Assembly (NCBI RefSeq): GCF_013280595.1
Contig: NZ_JAAATY010000005.1
Span: forward strand, 328,959-392,958
Reading direction: 5' to 3'
DNA: 64,000 bases
DNA from: Kibdelosporangium persicum
GTDB lineage: Bacteria; Actinomycetota; Actinomycetes; Mycobacteriales; Pseudonocardiaceae
Below the pieces are notes generated by a model. The model made no database searches. It saw only the letters and a list, made by a program, of their open reading frames with translations, and was not told the origin of the DNA. This document shows positions 1 through 8,501 of this stretch, piece by piece. The first letter of the stretch is position 1. Every line of letters begins with the position of its first letter. Made by a program: the position numbers and the translations under genes.

Positions 1-11
1 AAGGAGGTCGG

Positions 12-710
12 GTGAACCGCAGGGTGAGGTGGGCGGTGGTCGGCGCCGGTGCGTGCGCGGTCGTCGCCGTGGTGACGACGCTGCTGATGAGTCCGGTCGA
101 CCAACCGGTCGGCGCGCGCATCACCGTGCCGCAGGCTGACGCCACCAAGGAGGCGACACTCCCACCGCCACCGTCCTCTGTGTCCGTGATCCTCCCGGCG
201 CCGCCCATCGACACGCCACCAAGCACTGCGCACGACATTCCAGCGCGGAACACCCCGGCGACGGTCCCACCCGAACACCGCCGTCACGTGCCCGCGCCGC
301 CGCCGCCGGAACCGGCGCCGCCCAAGTTCTCGGCCGCCGAACTGCAGGCCGAGAACGCCAGGGTCCGCCACGGGGACGTCGAGTCCGAACACGCCGGGTT
401 CACCGGCTCCGGGTACGTCAACTACGACAACGAGGCGGGCAGTTCGGTGGAGTGGACGGTGACCGCGTCCACGACCACGGCAGCGGATGTGGTCTTCCGG
501 TTCGCCAACGGCAGTTCCGAAAGACGGCCGATGGACATCAGGGTGAACGGCATCCTGGCCCGGACGGTCACCTTCCCGGTCACCGACGGGTGGTCGGACT
601 GGCGGACGGTGACCGTGCCGGTGAACCTGTTGGCAGGCACCAACACCGTCAAGGCCACGGCGACCACCTCGAACGGCGGCCCGAACGTCGACAGGATCAC
701 CCTGGGGTGA
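12..710 (+). CDS. Membrane-anchored protein with C-terminal CBM6/35-like carbohydrate-binding domain
   Basis: This encodes 232 residues from a GTG preceded by AAGGAGG at positions 1-7. Residues 7-27 form one hydrophobic segment (signal anchor or uncleaved signal peptide). Residues 30-105 are a Pro/Ala/Thr-rich linker. Residues 110-232 resemble a CBM6/CBM35 beta-sandwich: start LQAENARV, middle GSGYVNYDNEAGSSVEWTV, end NGGPNVDRITLG. No catalytic domain is present, so this looks like a surface-displayed sugar-binding module. Its fold matches the CBMs of the pectate lyases at 16.1-18.2 kb. It converges on the LacI gene, and the two 3' ends overlap by 14 bases. The CBM call is fairly safe; the exact family and ligand are not visible. 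Confidence 0.75.
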   Translation: MNRRVRWAVVGAGACAVVAVVTTLLMSPVDQPVGARITVPQADATKEATLPPPPSSVSVILPAPPIDTPPSTAHDIPARNTPATVPPEHRRHVPAPPPPEPAPPKFSAAELQAENARVRHGDVESEHAGFTGSGYVNYDNEAGSSVEWTVTASTTTAADVVFRFANGSSERRPMDIRVNGILARTVTFPVTDGWSDWRTVTVPVNLLAGTNTVKATATTSNGGPNVDRITLG

Positions 711-1752
711 CCGGTGGTGGTGCCGTGCTGGACCGGACGACCAGTTCGGTCGGAACACTGACCGGTTCGGTGGCCTGGGCCTCGCCGGTGATCTCGGCGA
801 GCAGGGCGGCCACGGCGTTGCGGCCGACCGCTTGGAACGACTGGCGAACGGTGGTGAGCGGGGGCCAGAACTGCGCGGCCCCGTCCATGTCGTCGAATCC
901 GACGACACTCACCTCGCCCGGCACGGCCCGGCCTTTCTCGTGCAGCGCCCGCAACAAGCCCAGTGCCATCTGGTCGTTCGCGGCGAAGACAGCTGTGACC
1001 GTGGCTTCGTCGGCCAACCGCAGCCCGTGCTCGTAGCCTGACTCGGCTGACCAGTCGCCGGTGAGCACGGGCGGTACTTCCCGGCCGGCCCGTTCGAGCG
1101 TCGCCTGCCACGACTTGCGGCGCCGTTCGGCCGCGTACGACTGAGGTGGGCCGGCGATGTGCCAGACGGTCCGGTGGCCCAGGTCGAGCAGGTGGCGGGT
1201 CGCCGAGGCGGCGCCCTCGGCCTGGTCGGTGTCGACCACGGGATACGTGTAATGCGCACTGGAGTCGATGACCACCACGGGAAGCCCGCTGGGCAGCTCG
1301 ATCTCGCTCTCGTCCAGCTCGTGCCGCTCGATCAGGATGATCACGCCGTCCACCGCCTGCTCGTTGAGCCTGCTGAAGGCGCCGGTGACCTCGCCCTGGG
1401 TCGGCCGGGTCATCGGCATCAGCGTGATCGAGAAGCTCTCGGCGACCGCGGCGGCGGCGATCGCGCTGAGGGTGCGGCTGTTGCCGAAGGTCGGCACCGC
1501 GGACATGATCACGCCGATGCTGCGGAACCTGCCGTTGCGCAGTGCCCGCGCCGCGCTGTTCGGCCGGTAGCCCACGCGGCGCATCGCGGCCAGCACCCGT
1601 TCGCGGGTGGCGTCGTCGACGTTCGTCCTGCCGTTGGCGACGCGGGACACCGTCTGCCCCGACACCCCCGCCTCCCTGGCCACGTCGGCCATGGACGGGC
1701 CTCTTCCGCCGGTAGTGCGCACGACAGGGGACTCCTCGGGTGTCCTGGACAT
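697..1752 (-). CDS. LacI-family transcriptional repressor
   Basis: This is a 351-residue LacI/GalR regulator. The helix-turn-helix lies at residues 21-45 (MADVAREAGVSGQTVSRVAN), followed by the hinge helix NSAARALRNG and a periplasmic-binding-protein-like sensor domain from about residue 80. An alternative ATG at 1692 begins exactly at MADVAREAG and has a GGAAGAGG upstream, so the first 20 residues may not be translated. The gene is divergent from the GH35 galactosidase across a 71-base gap that holds one full and one half operator, so autoregulation and repression of the GH35-GH30 operon are likely. The inducer is probably a galactoside or arabinogalactan fragment, inferred from context. Confidence 0.9.
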   Translation of the reverse strand: MSRTPEESPVVRTTGGRGPSMADVAREAGVSGQTVSRVANGRTNVDDATRERVLAAMRRVGYRPNSAARALRNGRFRSIGVIMSAVPTFGNSRTLSAIAAAAVAESFSITLMPMTRPTQGEVTGAFSRLNEQAVDGVIILIERHELDESEIELPSGLPVVVIDSSAHYTYPVVDTDQAEGAASATRHLLDLGHRTVWHIAGPPQSYAAERRRKSWQATLERAGREVPPVLTGDWSAESGYEHGLRLADEATVTAVFAANDQMALGLLRALHEKGRAVPGEVSVVGFDDMDGAAQFWPPLTTVRQSFQAVGRNAVAALLAEITGEAQATEPVSVPTELVVRSSTAPPPVTPG

Positions 1753-1801
1753 GTTTACGTCAGCAGGTTAGCCTCGGCGAGTCGATGTTTACGTAAACAT
1801 C
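1751..1801. promoter_or_regulatory. LacI-type operator pair between LacI and GH35 genes
   Basis: Positions 1784-1801 are a perfect 18-bp palindrome, GATGTTTACGTAAACATC, with the central CG typical of LacI/GalR operators. A second half-copy, ATGTTTACGT at 1751-1760, covers the first codon of the repressor gene. The pair suits repression of both divergent transcripts, with the half-site giving autoregulation. That this LacI protein binds here is inferred from position. Confidence 0.8.
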
Positions 1802-1823
1802 CGCCGGAACCGGAGTGACGACG

Positions 1824-3584
1824 ATGCCTGACTTCGCCATCGGCGAGACGGACTTCCTGCTCGACGGCCGTTCTTTCCGGATTCTCTCCGGCGCCCTGCA
1901 CTACTTCCGGGTGCACCCGGACCTGTGGGCCGACCGCATCGAGAAGGCCCGGCTGATGGGGCTCAACACCATCGAGACGTACGTCCCGTGGAACGCCCAC
2001 GCCCCGCGGCCCGGCCGGTTCGACCTGTCCGGCGGCCTCGACCTGGGCCGGTTCCTCAGCCTGATCGCCGAAGCCGGGATGTACGCGATCGTGCGGCCTG
2101 GCCCGTACATCTGCGCCGAGTGGGACAACGGCGGCCTACCGGCCTGGCTGTTCCGTGACCCGAGCGTGGGCGTTCGCCGGTACGAGCCTCGCTATCTCGC
2201 CGCCGTCCGCGAATACCTGGACCAGGTGTACCGGGTGGTCGTGCCACACCAGATCGACCGCGACGGCCCCGTCCTGCTCGTCCAGATCGAGAACGAATAC
2301 GGCGCCTTCGGTGACGACAAGCGCTACCTCGCAGCGTTGACGCAGTACACCCGCGAAGCCGGGATCACCGTTCCGCTCACGACCGTCGACCAGCCGGTTC
2401 CGCACATGCTCGAAGCCGGCAGCCTCGACGGACTGCACCGCACCGCGTCCTTCGGTTCACGCAGCACTGAGCGGCTCGCGACGCTGCGGGCCCACCAACC
2501 CACCGGTCCGCTGATGTGCAGCGAGTTCTGGGACGGCTGGTTCGACCACTGGGGCGCGCACCACCACACCACCCCGGTCGAGGAGTCGGCGTCCGATCTG
2601 GACGCCCTGCTCGCCGCGGGCGCGTCGGTCAACCTCTACATGTTCCACGGCGGCACGAATTTCGGTCTCACCAACGGCGCCAACGACAAGGGTGTCTACC
2701 AGCCACTGGTTACTTCGTACGATTACGACGCGCCCTTGGACGAAGCGGGCAATCCGACGCCCAAATACCACGCCTTCCGCGAGGTGATCGCCCGCTATCA
2801 CAAGGTCCCCGACAGCGTTCCGCCTCCGCCGCAACCCGCCCCCACGCCCACCGCGGCACTGCGTGACCCCGTCTGGCTGCTGGACGCACCCCAACGATGG
2901 GGGACGTGGCAGACACACGAGCACCTGCCGGTTTTCGACGAGCTCACGCCGATCCCCCGGCTTGCCTTGCTGCGTACGGCAATCAGCGGTGATCACCCCG
3001 GTGTGCTGACGTTCGGCGAGGTCCGTGACCGCGCGACGGTGTTCTTCGACGGCCACCAAGTCGGCACACTGATACGCGAGCACCACGACCGTGCCATCGC
3101 CTTGCCCAGGGCGCGTGGCGAACTGCTGGTACTGGTGGAAGACGAGGGACGAGTCAACTACGGCGAGCGGATCGGCGAGCCCAAGGGCATCATCGGCGGC
3201 GCCACCCTGAACGGGCGAGAGCTGTCCACGTGGGACATTTTGCCGATCGACCCGGCTGCCGTGCCTGATATCCGGCCCGGCACAGGCAGCGAGGCAGCCG
3301 TGTCCGGCCCGTTGGCCGGGCCGGTGGTGATCCGCGCCGAGTTCGATGTCCCGCGGCCCGCGGACCTCTTCCTCGACACCGCCGAGTGGGGCAAGGGAAT
3401 CGTGTGGGTCAACGGCTTCGCGCTCGGCCGCTACTGGCGTCGTGGTCCACAACGGACGTTGTACGTGCCTGGCCCGGTGGTACGGGAAGGCACCAACGAG
3501 ATCGTCGTACTGGAACTCGGCACCCTGCTCGATCCCCAGGTCCGTTTTGTCCCCCATCCCCTGCTCGGCCACACCGAATCCTGA
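1824..3584 (+). CDS. GH35 beta-galactosidase
   Basis: This is a 586-residue cytoplasmic glycoside hydrolase of family 35, which removes terminal beta-galactosyl residues. The (beta/alpha)8 domain is complete: GPYICAEWDNGGLPAWLF; the acid/base Glu in VQIENEYGAFG (about residue 155); the nucleophile Glu in CSEFWDGWFDHWG (about residue 235). A C-terminal jelly-roll follows (WVNGFALGRYWRRGPQRTLY). A GTG at 1815 is in frame, but the ATG at 1824 has GGAG eight bases ahead and is preferred. No signal peptide is visible, so it probably acts on imported oligosaccharides. It is first in a two-gene operon with the GH30 enzyme 18 bases downstream, under the divergent LacI repressor. Confidence 0.92.
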   Translation: MPDFAIGETDFLLDGRSFRILSGALHYFRVHPDLWADRIEKARLMGLNTIETYVPWNAHAPRPGRFDLSGGLDLGRFLSLIAEAGMYAIVRPGPYICAEWDNGGLPAWLFRDPSVGVRRYEPRYLAAVREYLDQVYRVVVPHQIDRDGPVLLVQIENEYGAFGDDKRYLAALTQYTREAGITVPLTTVDQPVPHMLEAGSLDGLHRTASFGSRSTERLATLRAHQPTGPLMCSEFWDGWFDHWGAHHHTTPVEESASDLDALLAAGASVNLYMFHGGTNFGLTNGANDKGVYQPLVTSYDYDAPLDEAGNPTPKYHAFREVIARYHKVPDSVPPPPQPAPTPTAALRDPVWLLDAPQRWGTWQTHEHLPVFDELTPIPRLALLRTAISGDHPGVLTFGEVRDRATVFFDGHQVGTLIREHHDRAIALPRARGELLVLVEDEGRVNYGERIGEPKGIIGGATLNGRELSTWDILPIDPAAVPDIRPGTGSEAAVSGPLAGPVVIRAEFDVPRPADLFLDTAEWGKGIVWVNGFALGRYWRRGPQRTLYVPGPVVREGTNEIVVLELGTLLDPQVRFVPHPLLGHTES

Positions 3585-3602
3585 CCGGAGGGCAGTTCGA
3601 CG

Positions 3603-5597
3603 ATGAACCTGAAACGCCTGCTGACCATCCTTTGTGTCCCCGTGGCGGCCGCCGCCGTCCCCGCTGCCGTGCCCGCTGCCGCGGCGGCGGCCGAGTCGGT
3701 GACCGTGCGGCCCGATCCGACGTACCGGCAGCAGCCCTTCGAAGGGTGGGGTGCCAGCCTGGCGTGGATGGCCGTGGCGACCGGCGGATACCCCAACGAG
3801 ATCCGCAACCGGCTCGCCGACATGGTCTTCGGTCCGGAAGGGCTGAACTTCACGATCGCCCGCTACAACATCGGCGGCGGGAACGCCCCTGACGTACCGC
3901 CGTATCTGCGCGCGGGTGGCGCGGTGCCGGGCTGGTGGAAGGCGCCTGCGGGCACGACCCGCGACGACAAGGACTGGTGGACGCCCGGCGACCCGGCCGA
4001 GTTTGATCCGGCGGCCGATCCGAACCAGCGGTGGTGGGTCGACCGGATCAAGAACCGGGTGACCAAGTGGGAGACGTTCAGCAACTCCCCGCCGTACTTC
4101 CACACCGTATCCGGTTACGTCTCCGGCGGATTCAACGCCACCGACGAGCAGTTGCGTACCGAGAAGATCGGTGACTTCACCGCCTACCTCGCGCAGGTCA
4201 CCAAAACCCTGGAGCGCGCGCACGGGATCAAGGTCTCCTCAGTGGACCCGTTCAACGAGCCCAACACCAACTACTGGAAGACCACCCTCGGCAGCGACGG
4301 CAACCCGACCGGCGGTCGCCAGGAAGGCGCACACATCGGCCCCGCGGTGCAGTCACAGGTGATTCCGGTGATGGCGCAAGCGTTGTCGTCGTCGGGATCT
4401 CGTGCCGTGGTGTCCGCACCGGACGAGACGAACCCGGACCTGTTCGCCGCCGACTGGCACGGCTGGTCGCCGGAGTCCCGCGCCAAGGTCGGTCAGCTCA
4501 ACGTGCACACCTACGGCACCGGGAACCGCCCGATCGCCAGGGATATCGCCAAGGGCGCGGCGAAACCGCTGTGGATGAGCGAGGTCGGCGGGAGCTGGCT
4601 GGACCGCCAGGACTTCACCAGCATGGACCCGGGTCTCGGGCTGGCCGCGCAGATCACCGGTGACCTGCGCGAGCTGGAGCCGAGCGCGTGGATCAGCTGG
4701 CAGCCGATCGAGGACTACAACAACATGAAGCCGGGCGGCGAGACCCCGGCGGGGATGAACTGGGGCGAGATCCAGGTCCCGTTCGACTGCCCGGCGAACG
4801 CCACCCTGCGGACGTGTCCGATCAGGACGAACACGAAGTACCACACCATGCGTAACTTCACCCACCACATCAAGCCGGGTGACCGGCTGATCGGCGTGAA
4901 CGACAGGGCCAGCACGGCGGCGATGCGTGGCGAGAACCTGGCCACGGTGGTCCACACCAATGCGAGCACCGTCGAACGCGACGTCGTGCTGGACCTCTCC
5001 GGCTTCGCGTCCATCCGCAACGGCGCGTCCGTCACGCCGGTCATCACCGATGTCGGCAACGCTCTCAAGCCCGGCAAGCCCGTGCGAGTGATCGGCAAGA
5101 AGGCCACGATCCGCGTCCCGGCCCGCTCGGTGACCAGCCTGGTCGTCACCGGCGTCAGCTCCGCCGCACCCGGCACCGGCCTCGCCTCCGGCAAACCGTT
5201 CTCGTTCACCGGCGTGCAGAGCGGCAAGGCACTGACCGCGGAGAACGGCACGCTCGTGCAGCGCACGACAGACGCGTCGGCCCCGGCGCAGCGCTGGACG
5301 CTCACCAACCGCACCGGCAGCCACGGCAACCGCGACCAGTTCACCATCACCAACGCCGCCAACGGGCAAGTCCTCAGCACCGCGAACGGCGCCGTCACAC
5401 TCGCCCCGGCGGAAACCGACAACCCGGCCTCACGCTGGCGGCTCTCCACCACGGGCGACGGGACGTGGACGTTCGTCAACGTAGGCACCGGTGAGCTGCT
5501 GGACGTGATCGGCGAGTCCCGTGAGGACGGTGCCCGCATCGGGCTCTACCGCGCCACCAACGGTGCCAACCAGCGTTGGACAGCCGTCACACGCTGA
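3603..5597 (+). CDS. Secreted GH30 family (endo-beta-1,6-galactanase-like) with C-terminal ricin-type lectin domain
   Basis: This 664-residue protein has a Sec signal peptide (residues 1-30, Ala-rich cleavage region), a GH30 catalytic domain (about 35-500) and a ricin-B-like domain (about 520-664) with W-containing repeats (PAQRWTLTNR, PASRWRLS, ANQRWTAV). Catalytic glutamates fit SVDPFNEPNTNYW (acid/base, about 219) and PLWMSEVGGSW (nucleophile, about 327). The start PFEGWGASLAWMA is typical of actinobacterial GH30 galactanases. The ATG has GGAGG 12 bases upstream. Paired with the GH35 beta-galactosidase it suggests outside-in cleavage of type II arabinogalactan: secreted endo-cleavage, then intracellular exo-cleavage. 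GH30 also contains xylanases and glucosylceramidases, so the substrate is inferred from context. Confidence 0.85.
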   Translation: MNLKRLLTILCVPVAAAAVPAAVPAAAAAAESVTVRPDPTYRQQPFEGWGASLAWMAVATGGYPNEIRNRLADMVFGPEGLNFTIARYNIGGGNAPDVPPYLRAGGAVPGWWKAPAGTTRDDKDWWTPGDPAEFDPAADPNQRWWVDRIKNRVTKWETFSNSPPYFHTVSGYVSGGFNATDEQLRTEKIGDFTAYLAQVTKTLERAHGIKVSSVDPFNEPNTNYWKTTLGSDGNPTGGRQEGAHIGPAVQSQVIPVMAQALSSSGSRAVVSAPDETNPDLFAADWHGWSPESRAKVGQLNVHTYGTGNRPIARDIAKGAAKPLWMSEVGGSWLDRQDFTSMDPGLGLAAQITGDLRELEPSAWISWQPIEDYNNMKPGGETPAGMNWGEIQVPFDCPANATLRTCPIRTNTKYHTMRNFTHHIKPGDRLIGVNDRASTAAMRGENLATVVHTNASTVERDVVLDLSGFASIRNGASVTPVITDVGNALKPGKPVRVIGKKATIRVPARSVTSLVVTGVSSAAPGTGLASGKPFSFTGVQSGKALTAENGTLVQRTTDASAPAQRWTLTNRTGSHGNRDQFTITNAANGQVLSTANGAVTLAPAETDNPASRWRLSTTGDGTWTFVNVGTGELLDVIGESREDGARIGLYRATNGANQRWTAVTR

Positions 5598-5605
5598 CGC
5601 CCGAT

Positions 5606-5716
5606 CCACTGGATGCCGCCTGTTTGGGCGTCGCCGAAACGGGTAGCCGCTACCGACCGGACTCGGAGGAAAGCAGCGGTGTCCACGGGGAACGCGGCGG
5701 TGGCGGCATCCAGTGG
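5606..5716. repeat. 15-bp perfect inverted repeat spanning 111 bases
   Basis: CCACTGGATGCCGCC at 5606-5620 is repeated exactly in reverse complement at 5702-5716, separated by 81 bases. The left arm starts 8 bases after the GH30 stop codon. A transcript reading through could form a long-range stem enclosing the ribosome-binding site and start of the small ORF at 5679. I do not recognise it as a known RNA family. Confidence 0.5.
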
Positions 5717-5768
5717 GTGGCATGACGCGGAGTACGGCAGGCAGCCGGCCGGTGACACCCACGCCTGA
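5679..5768 (+). CDS. Possible 29-residue small protein
   Basis: A GTG at 5679 is preceded by GGAGGAAA with good spacing and opens 29 codons (residues 12-25: SGWHDAEYGRQPAG). Nothing recognisable is encoded. It sits in the GH30 3' region between the inverted repeat and the 48-bp palindrome. The strong ribosome-binding site is the only support, and the right arm of the inverted repeat lies inside it. It may be a chance ORF. Confidence 0.25.
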   Translation: MSTGNAAVAASSGWHDAEYGRQPAGDTHA

Positions 5769-5776
5769 CTGCTCAA

Positions 5777-5824
5777 CCTCGTGAGTGTTTATCAGGGTTA
5801 GAACCCCGATAAACACTCACGAGG
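5777..5824. repeat. 48-bp palindromic repeat, copy 1
   Basis: The left arm CCTCGTGAGTGTTTATC (5777-5793) and its exact reverse complement (5808-5824) flank a 14-base loop, AGGGTTAGAACCCC, that is itself largely self-complementary. It lies between the convergent GH30 and MOSC genes. Three more copies occur at 28627, 34214 and 62191. It could act as a bidirectional terminator, but no U-tract follows and the strict conservation of the arms suggests a REP-like family. Confidence 0.9.
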
Positions 5825-5850
5825 GAACGTTGTCCGCAGGCGGCCAAAGG

Positions 5851-6495
5851 TCACCGCACCCGGGTTCGTCGTAGGACCTTGGCCAGGATGTCCTCGGCCA
5901 GCGCCTCGGCTCCGGTCAGCCGCGTGAGCAGGTCCGGCCGGCGGGTGATCGCCTGGAAGACCAGGTCGACGGTCACGCCGTGTCCCGGCCTGGTCAGCAC
6001 CTCCACGGCATCTCCGGCTCGGATCGCACCCGGCCGGATCACGCGCAGGTAGGCGCCCGGCACGCCGCGGTCGATGAACGTCCGAATCCAGTCCCCGCGT
6101 TCCAGCCATGCCGCGAACGTCCTGCACGGGGTTCGCGGCGCACTGACCTCAAGCACGACCTCGTGCCCGACACGCCACCGTTCACCGATTTCGGCGCCGT
6201 TGACGTCGACGCCGATCGTGGTCAGGTTCTCGCCGAAACCGCCGGAGGGCAGCGTTGTGCCCAGATCCTTCTGCCAGTCGTCGAGATCCTCCCGCGCGTA
6301 GGCGTAGACAGCCCGGTCCGGTCCGCCGTGGACGGTGCCGTCACTGATCTTGTCACCGGCCAGCCCGGACGCCCCCGCCTCGGGCGCGGACACCGCCACA
6401 GGCCCGGTCACAGGCCGCTTGTCGATCCCGCTGTGTCCCGTCGCGGCCAGCATCGGCCGCAGATCGCCGACGTTGACCGACAACACCGCGCCCAT
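5851..6495 (-). CDS. MOSC domain protein (YiiM-like)
   Basis: This encodes 214 residues from an ATG at 6495 (MGAVLSVNVGDLRP), preceded by GGTGAG; longer in-frame starts up to 6585 have no family similarity. It contains a MOSC domain with the conserved region GGFGENLTTIGVDV and the Cys in APRTPCRTFAAW, then a short helical C-terminus like the three-helix tail of YiiM. MOSC proteins carry molybdenum-cofactor sulfur or reduce N-hydroxylated substrates. The gene converges on the GH30 gene and is divergent from the DUF3040 gene. Confidence 0.85.
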   Translation of the reverse strand: MGAVLSVNVGDLRPMLAATGHSGIDKRPVTGPVAVSAPEAGASGLAGDKISDGTVHGGPDRAVYAYAREDLDDWQKDLGTTLPSGGFGENLTTIGVDVNGAEIGERWRVGHEVVLEVSAPRTPCRTFAAWLERGDWIRTFIDRGVPGAYLRVIRPGAIRAGDAVEVLTRPGHGVTVDLVFQAITRRPDLLTRLTGAEALAEDILAKVLRRTRVR

Positions 6496-6586
6496 GAACT
6501 CACCGTTCCCGAGAAGATCCTTGTTTCCGTGGAATGACAGCGGGTAGCCACGCGGCAGTCCGCCAATCGGCGTCCCAGGAGGCACG

Positions 6587-6922
6587 ATGGATGCCCGGTA
6601 TCACCAACGTCGGCTTCGCCAGATCGAGCACACTCTCGAGATGTCCGACCCGTCATGGGCACAGTCCGTGGGCCTGCGTCCGAGCAGGGCACGACGGGCC
6701 AACCGGCTCCCGGTACGCCTCGCGGTGGACGCGGCCGGGGTGGGCTGCATCGCCTTCGGAGCGGCGACGGAGGCGTTCCTGGTCATCTTCCTGGGCTGTC
6801 TGCTGGTGATGTCAGGTGCCTGCATGCACACAACCAGGAGGCAGACGCCCCTCGGCGGGGCCACTAGCTCGCGGAATCCAGGCGCGAGGTCAGGCCGTCC
6901 AGGTCTTCCCGCAGCTTGGTGA
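6587..6922 (+). CDS. DUF3040-like small membrane protein
   Basis: This is a 111-residue protein with AGGAGG at 6577-6582 just before the ATG. The N-terminus (YHQRRLRQIEHTLEMSDPSW) matches the DUF3040 pattern of an Arg/Glu-rich helix ending in a DP motif. Residues 45-80 hold two hydrophobic segments. The last 20 codons overlap the opposite-strand small gene at 6864-7043, so the C-terminus is unlikely to be conserved. DUF3040 proteins are common, uncharacterised actinobacterial membrane proteins. Confidence 0.7.
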   Translation: MDARYHQRRLRQIEHTLEMSDPSWAQSVGLRPSRARRANRLPVRLAVDAAGVGCIAFGAATEAFLVIFLGCLLVMSGACMHTTRRQTPLGGATSSRNPGARSGRPGLPAAW

Positions 6923-7043
6923 GGTCGCGTGCGTGCTGCGCGAGTTGCTCCGTGTGCCGGTCGATCCGTTCCTGCAGGTCCGCGACGAGGTCGCTGGTCC
7001 GCGGTGCTGTCGACTCAGGCGTCCCCGTGGCTTCAGGGTCCAT
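6864..7043 (-). CDS. 59-residue acidic coiled-coil protein
   Basis: An ATG at 7043 with GGGAGGTGA upstream encodes 59 residues: a Pro/Thr-rich start (DPEATGTPESTAPRT), then one amphipathic helix (DLVADLQERIDRHTEQLAQ and on to LREDLDGLTSRLDS) with heptad spacing. The strong ribosome-binding site and the regular helix support a real gene. It lies 65 bases beyond the stop of the STAS-ANTAR-GAF gene on the same strand, so it may be co-transcribed. Function is not recognisable; an oligomerising partner is a guess. Confidence 0.6.
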   Translation of the reverse strand: MDPEATGTPESTAPRTSDLVADLQERIDRHTEQLAQHARDLTKLREDLDGLTSRLDSAS

Positions 7044-7108
7044 GAGTCACCTCCCAGTCCGCCCTGTCTGCTCAAGGCTCCCTCCCCTCTACCCGATCAT
7101 GGGCGGGC

Positions 7109-8452
7109 CTAAACACCTTCTGTCCGCCGTTCCGGCTTGGTGGCTTCGTGGTGTACCGCCTCCAGCGCGTCCACGACGACAGTTCGCGCATGCCAATCCA
7201 GCCATGTGGCGATCTCCGTGGCGGCGTGGTCGAGTTTGGCGGCCTGCAACCGCGTCGGCGTGAACCCGGTGTCCACGTGACAGGTCGTGACCACGCCGAC
7301 ACACGAGTTGTCCGTGGTCAGCAACGGGGTGCTGACCACGGTGCCGACACCGGCCTTGAGCAGCACGTCCCGGCCTGGGAGACACTGTTCCTCGGAGACG
7401 TTCTCAAGGACCACGCGGGTTTTGCCCGCCACCGCTCTGCGCCACGGCGCCATCGGGTCGTCCTCGCCGGCCAGGTGATCGGCGAGGTCCGGGGTGAGGC
7501 TGCGGGACGATTCGACACTCAGCCGTCCGCCGGGCGGCTCCACCAGCTGCACGGCGGCCATCACCGCGCCCACGTATTTCACGACCTCGTCGACGAACGA
7601 ACTCAGCACCGCCGACCTGTTGCCGCGTTGCCGGGCACTCTGGGCGAATATCGACAGCGACGGCGCGGGTCGCCGGGTGCGTCCCGGGAACCACACCGGG
7701 CCTTCCGGAGCAGGAGCGTCGAGCAAGGCACGGGCCAGTGCGTGAAGCCGGAGGTTGTGCCGTTGGGCGCTGTCACGCAGCAGGTCGAACGCCGCCTCCG
7801 GCACACGCAGCCCGTACCGTTCCTGAACGACACCCAGCGCCCGTGCGATCACCGGCCTGGTGCGCAACGCGGCACGCAGGTTGAACACCTCTTGGCGCAG
7901 TTCACCCAACTCGGGTGGACCGGGCATGTCCGTCCGTGCCCTGCCGACGTGGCCGACCGGCTCCGGCGTCCCCAGGCACGCCGCGATCGCCATAGGCACG
8001 TTCTCGTGCACGTTGACGAGGTGAGTGGCGTGCATCAGCCCCAGGACCCGCCGCACGTGTGAGCTGGACGCGACCGTGAGCAGGCGCCGTCCGGTCAGCG
8101 CGAGCCGGTCGGCCTGTTCGATCAGGACCCGCACGCCGGGCGCGCCGAGCAGCACAACCTGGTCGAGGTCGACCACGACGTAACGGCTCTCGCCCGGTAT
8201 CCGGGTACGCAGACAATGATCCAGGGTCCGGCTGCCGTCCACGTCGATTTCGCCGCGGACGCGCAGGATGACGAGGACGTCGCCCGGTTTCCATTCGGTG
8301 TCTACGTGGATGCGCGGGCCGGAACGCCCGTTCCCGACGAGCGGTGGATCGGTTCTGCCCACAGTGTGCTCCTGATCTCGTGTACCGGCGGCGTACACGG
8401 AAAGAGCCGCTCTGCTGGACTCACCCGACACATCCCACCGTAACCGCCACAC
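7109..8452 (-). CDS. STAS-ANTAR-GAF signalling protein
   Basis: This 447-residue protein has three domains: STAS at about 47-150 (VLVILRVRGEIDVDGSRTL, VVVDLDQVVLLGAPGVRVL), an ANTAR-like helical bundle at about 185-245 (ELGELRQEVFNLRAALRTRP, VVQERYGLRVPEAAFDLLRD), and a GAF domain at about 280-435 (SFVDEVVKYVGAVMAAVQLV, GVGTVVSTPLL). ANTAR domains usually bind RNA and prevent termination; STAS domains are anti-anti-sigma modules. The combination suggests one protein joining partner switching, ligand sensing and RNA control. The STAS serine position reads as GAPG rather than the usual DSTG, so it may not be phosphorylated. The exact start is uncertain because GTG codons exist inside the first 45 residues. 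Confidence 0.82.
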   Translation of the reverse strand: MWRLRWDVSGESSRAALSVYAAGTRDQEHTVGRTDPPLVGNGRSGPRIHVDTEWKPGDVLVILRVRGEIDVDGSRTLDHCLRTRIPGESRYVVVDLDQVVLLGAPGVRVLIEQADRLALTGRRLLTVASSSHVRRVLGLMHATHLVNVHENVPMAIAACLGTPEPVGHVGRARTDMPGPPELGELRQEVFNLRAALRTRPVIARALGVVQERYGLRVPEAAFDLLRDSAQRHNLRLHALARALLDAPAPEGPVWFPGRTRRPAPSLSIFAQSARQRGNRSAVLSSFVDEVVKYVGAVMAAVQLVEPPGGRLSVESSRSLTPDLADHLAGEDDPMAPWRRAVAGKTRVVLENVSEEQCLPGRDVLLKAGVGTVVSTPLLTTDNSCVGVVTTCHVDTGFTPTRLQAAKLDHAATEIATWLDWHARTVVVDALEAVHHEATKPERRTEGV

Positions 8453-8501
8453 CGCATGGCGTGGTGACGAGAACCGGCGTGGTTATCGGGTACCCGGGAC
8501 C

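Noticed and set aside
2457..4223. 588-codon minus-strand frame
   Set aside because: Antisense to GH35 and GH30, both of which have clear catalytic motifs.
5777..5824. Integration (att) site
   Set aside because: Palindrome copies are 48 bp with four locations and no adjacent integrase or tRNA.
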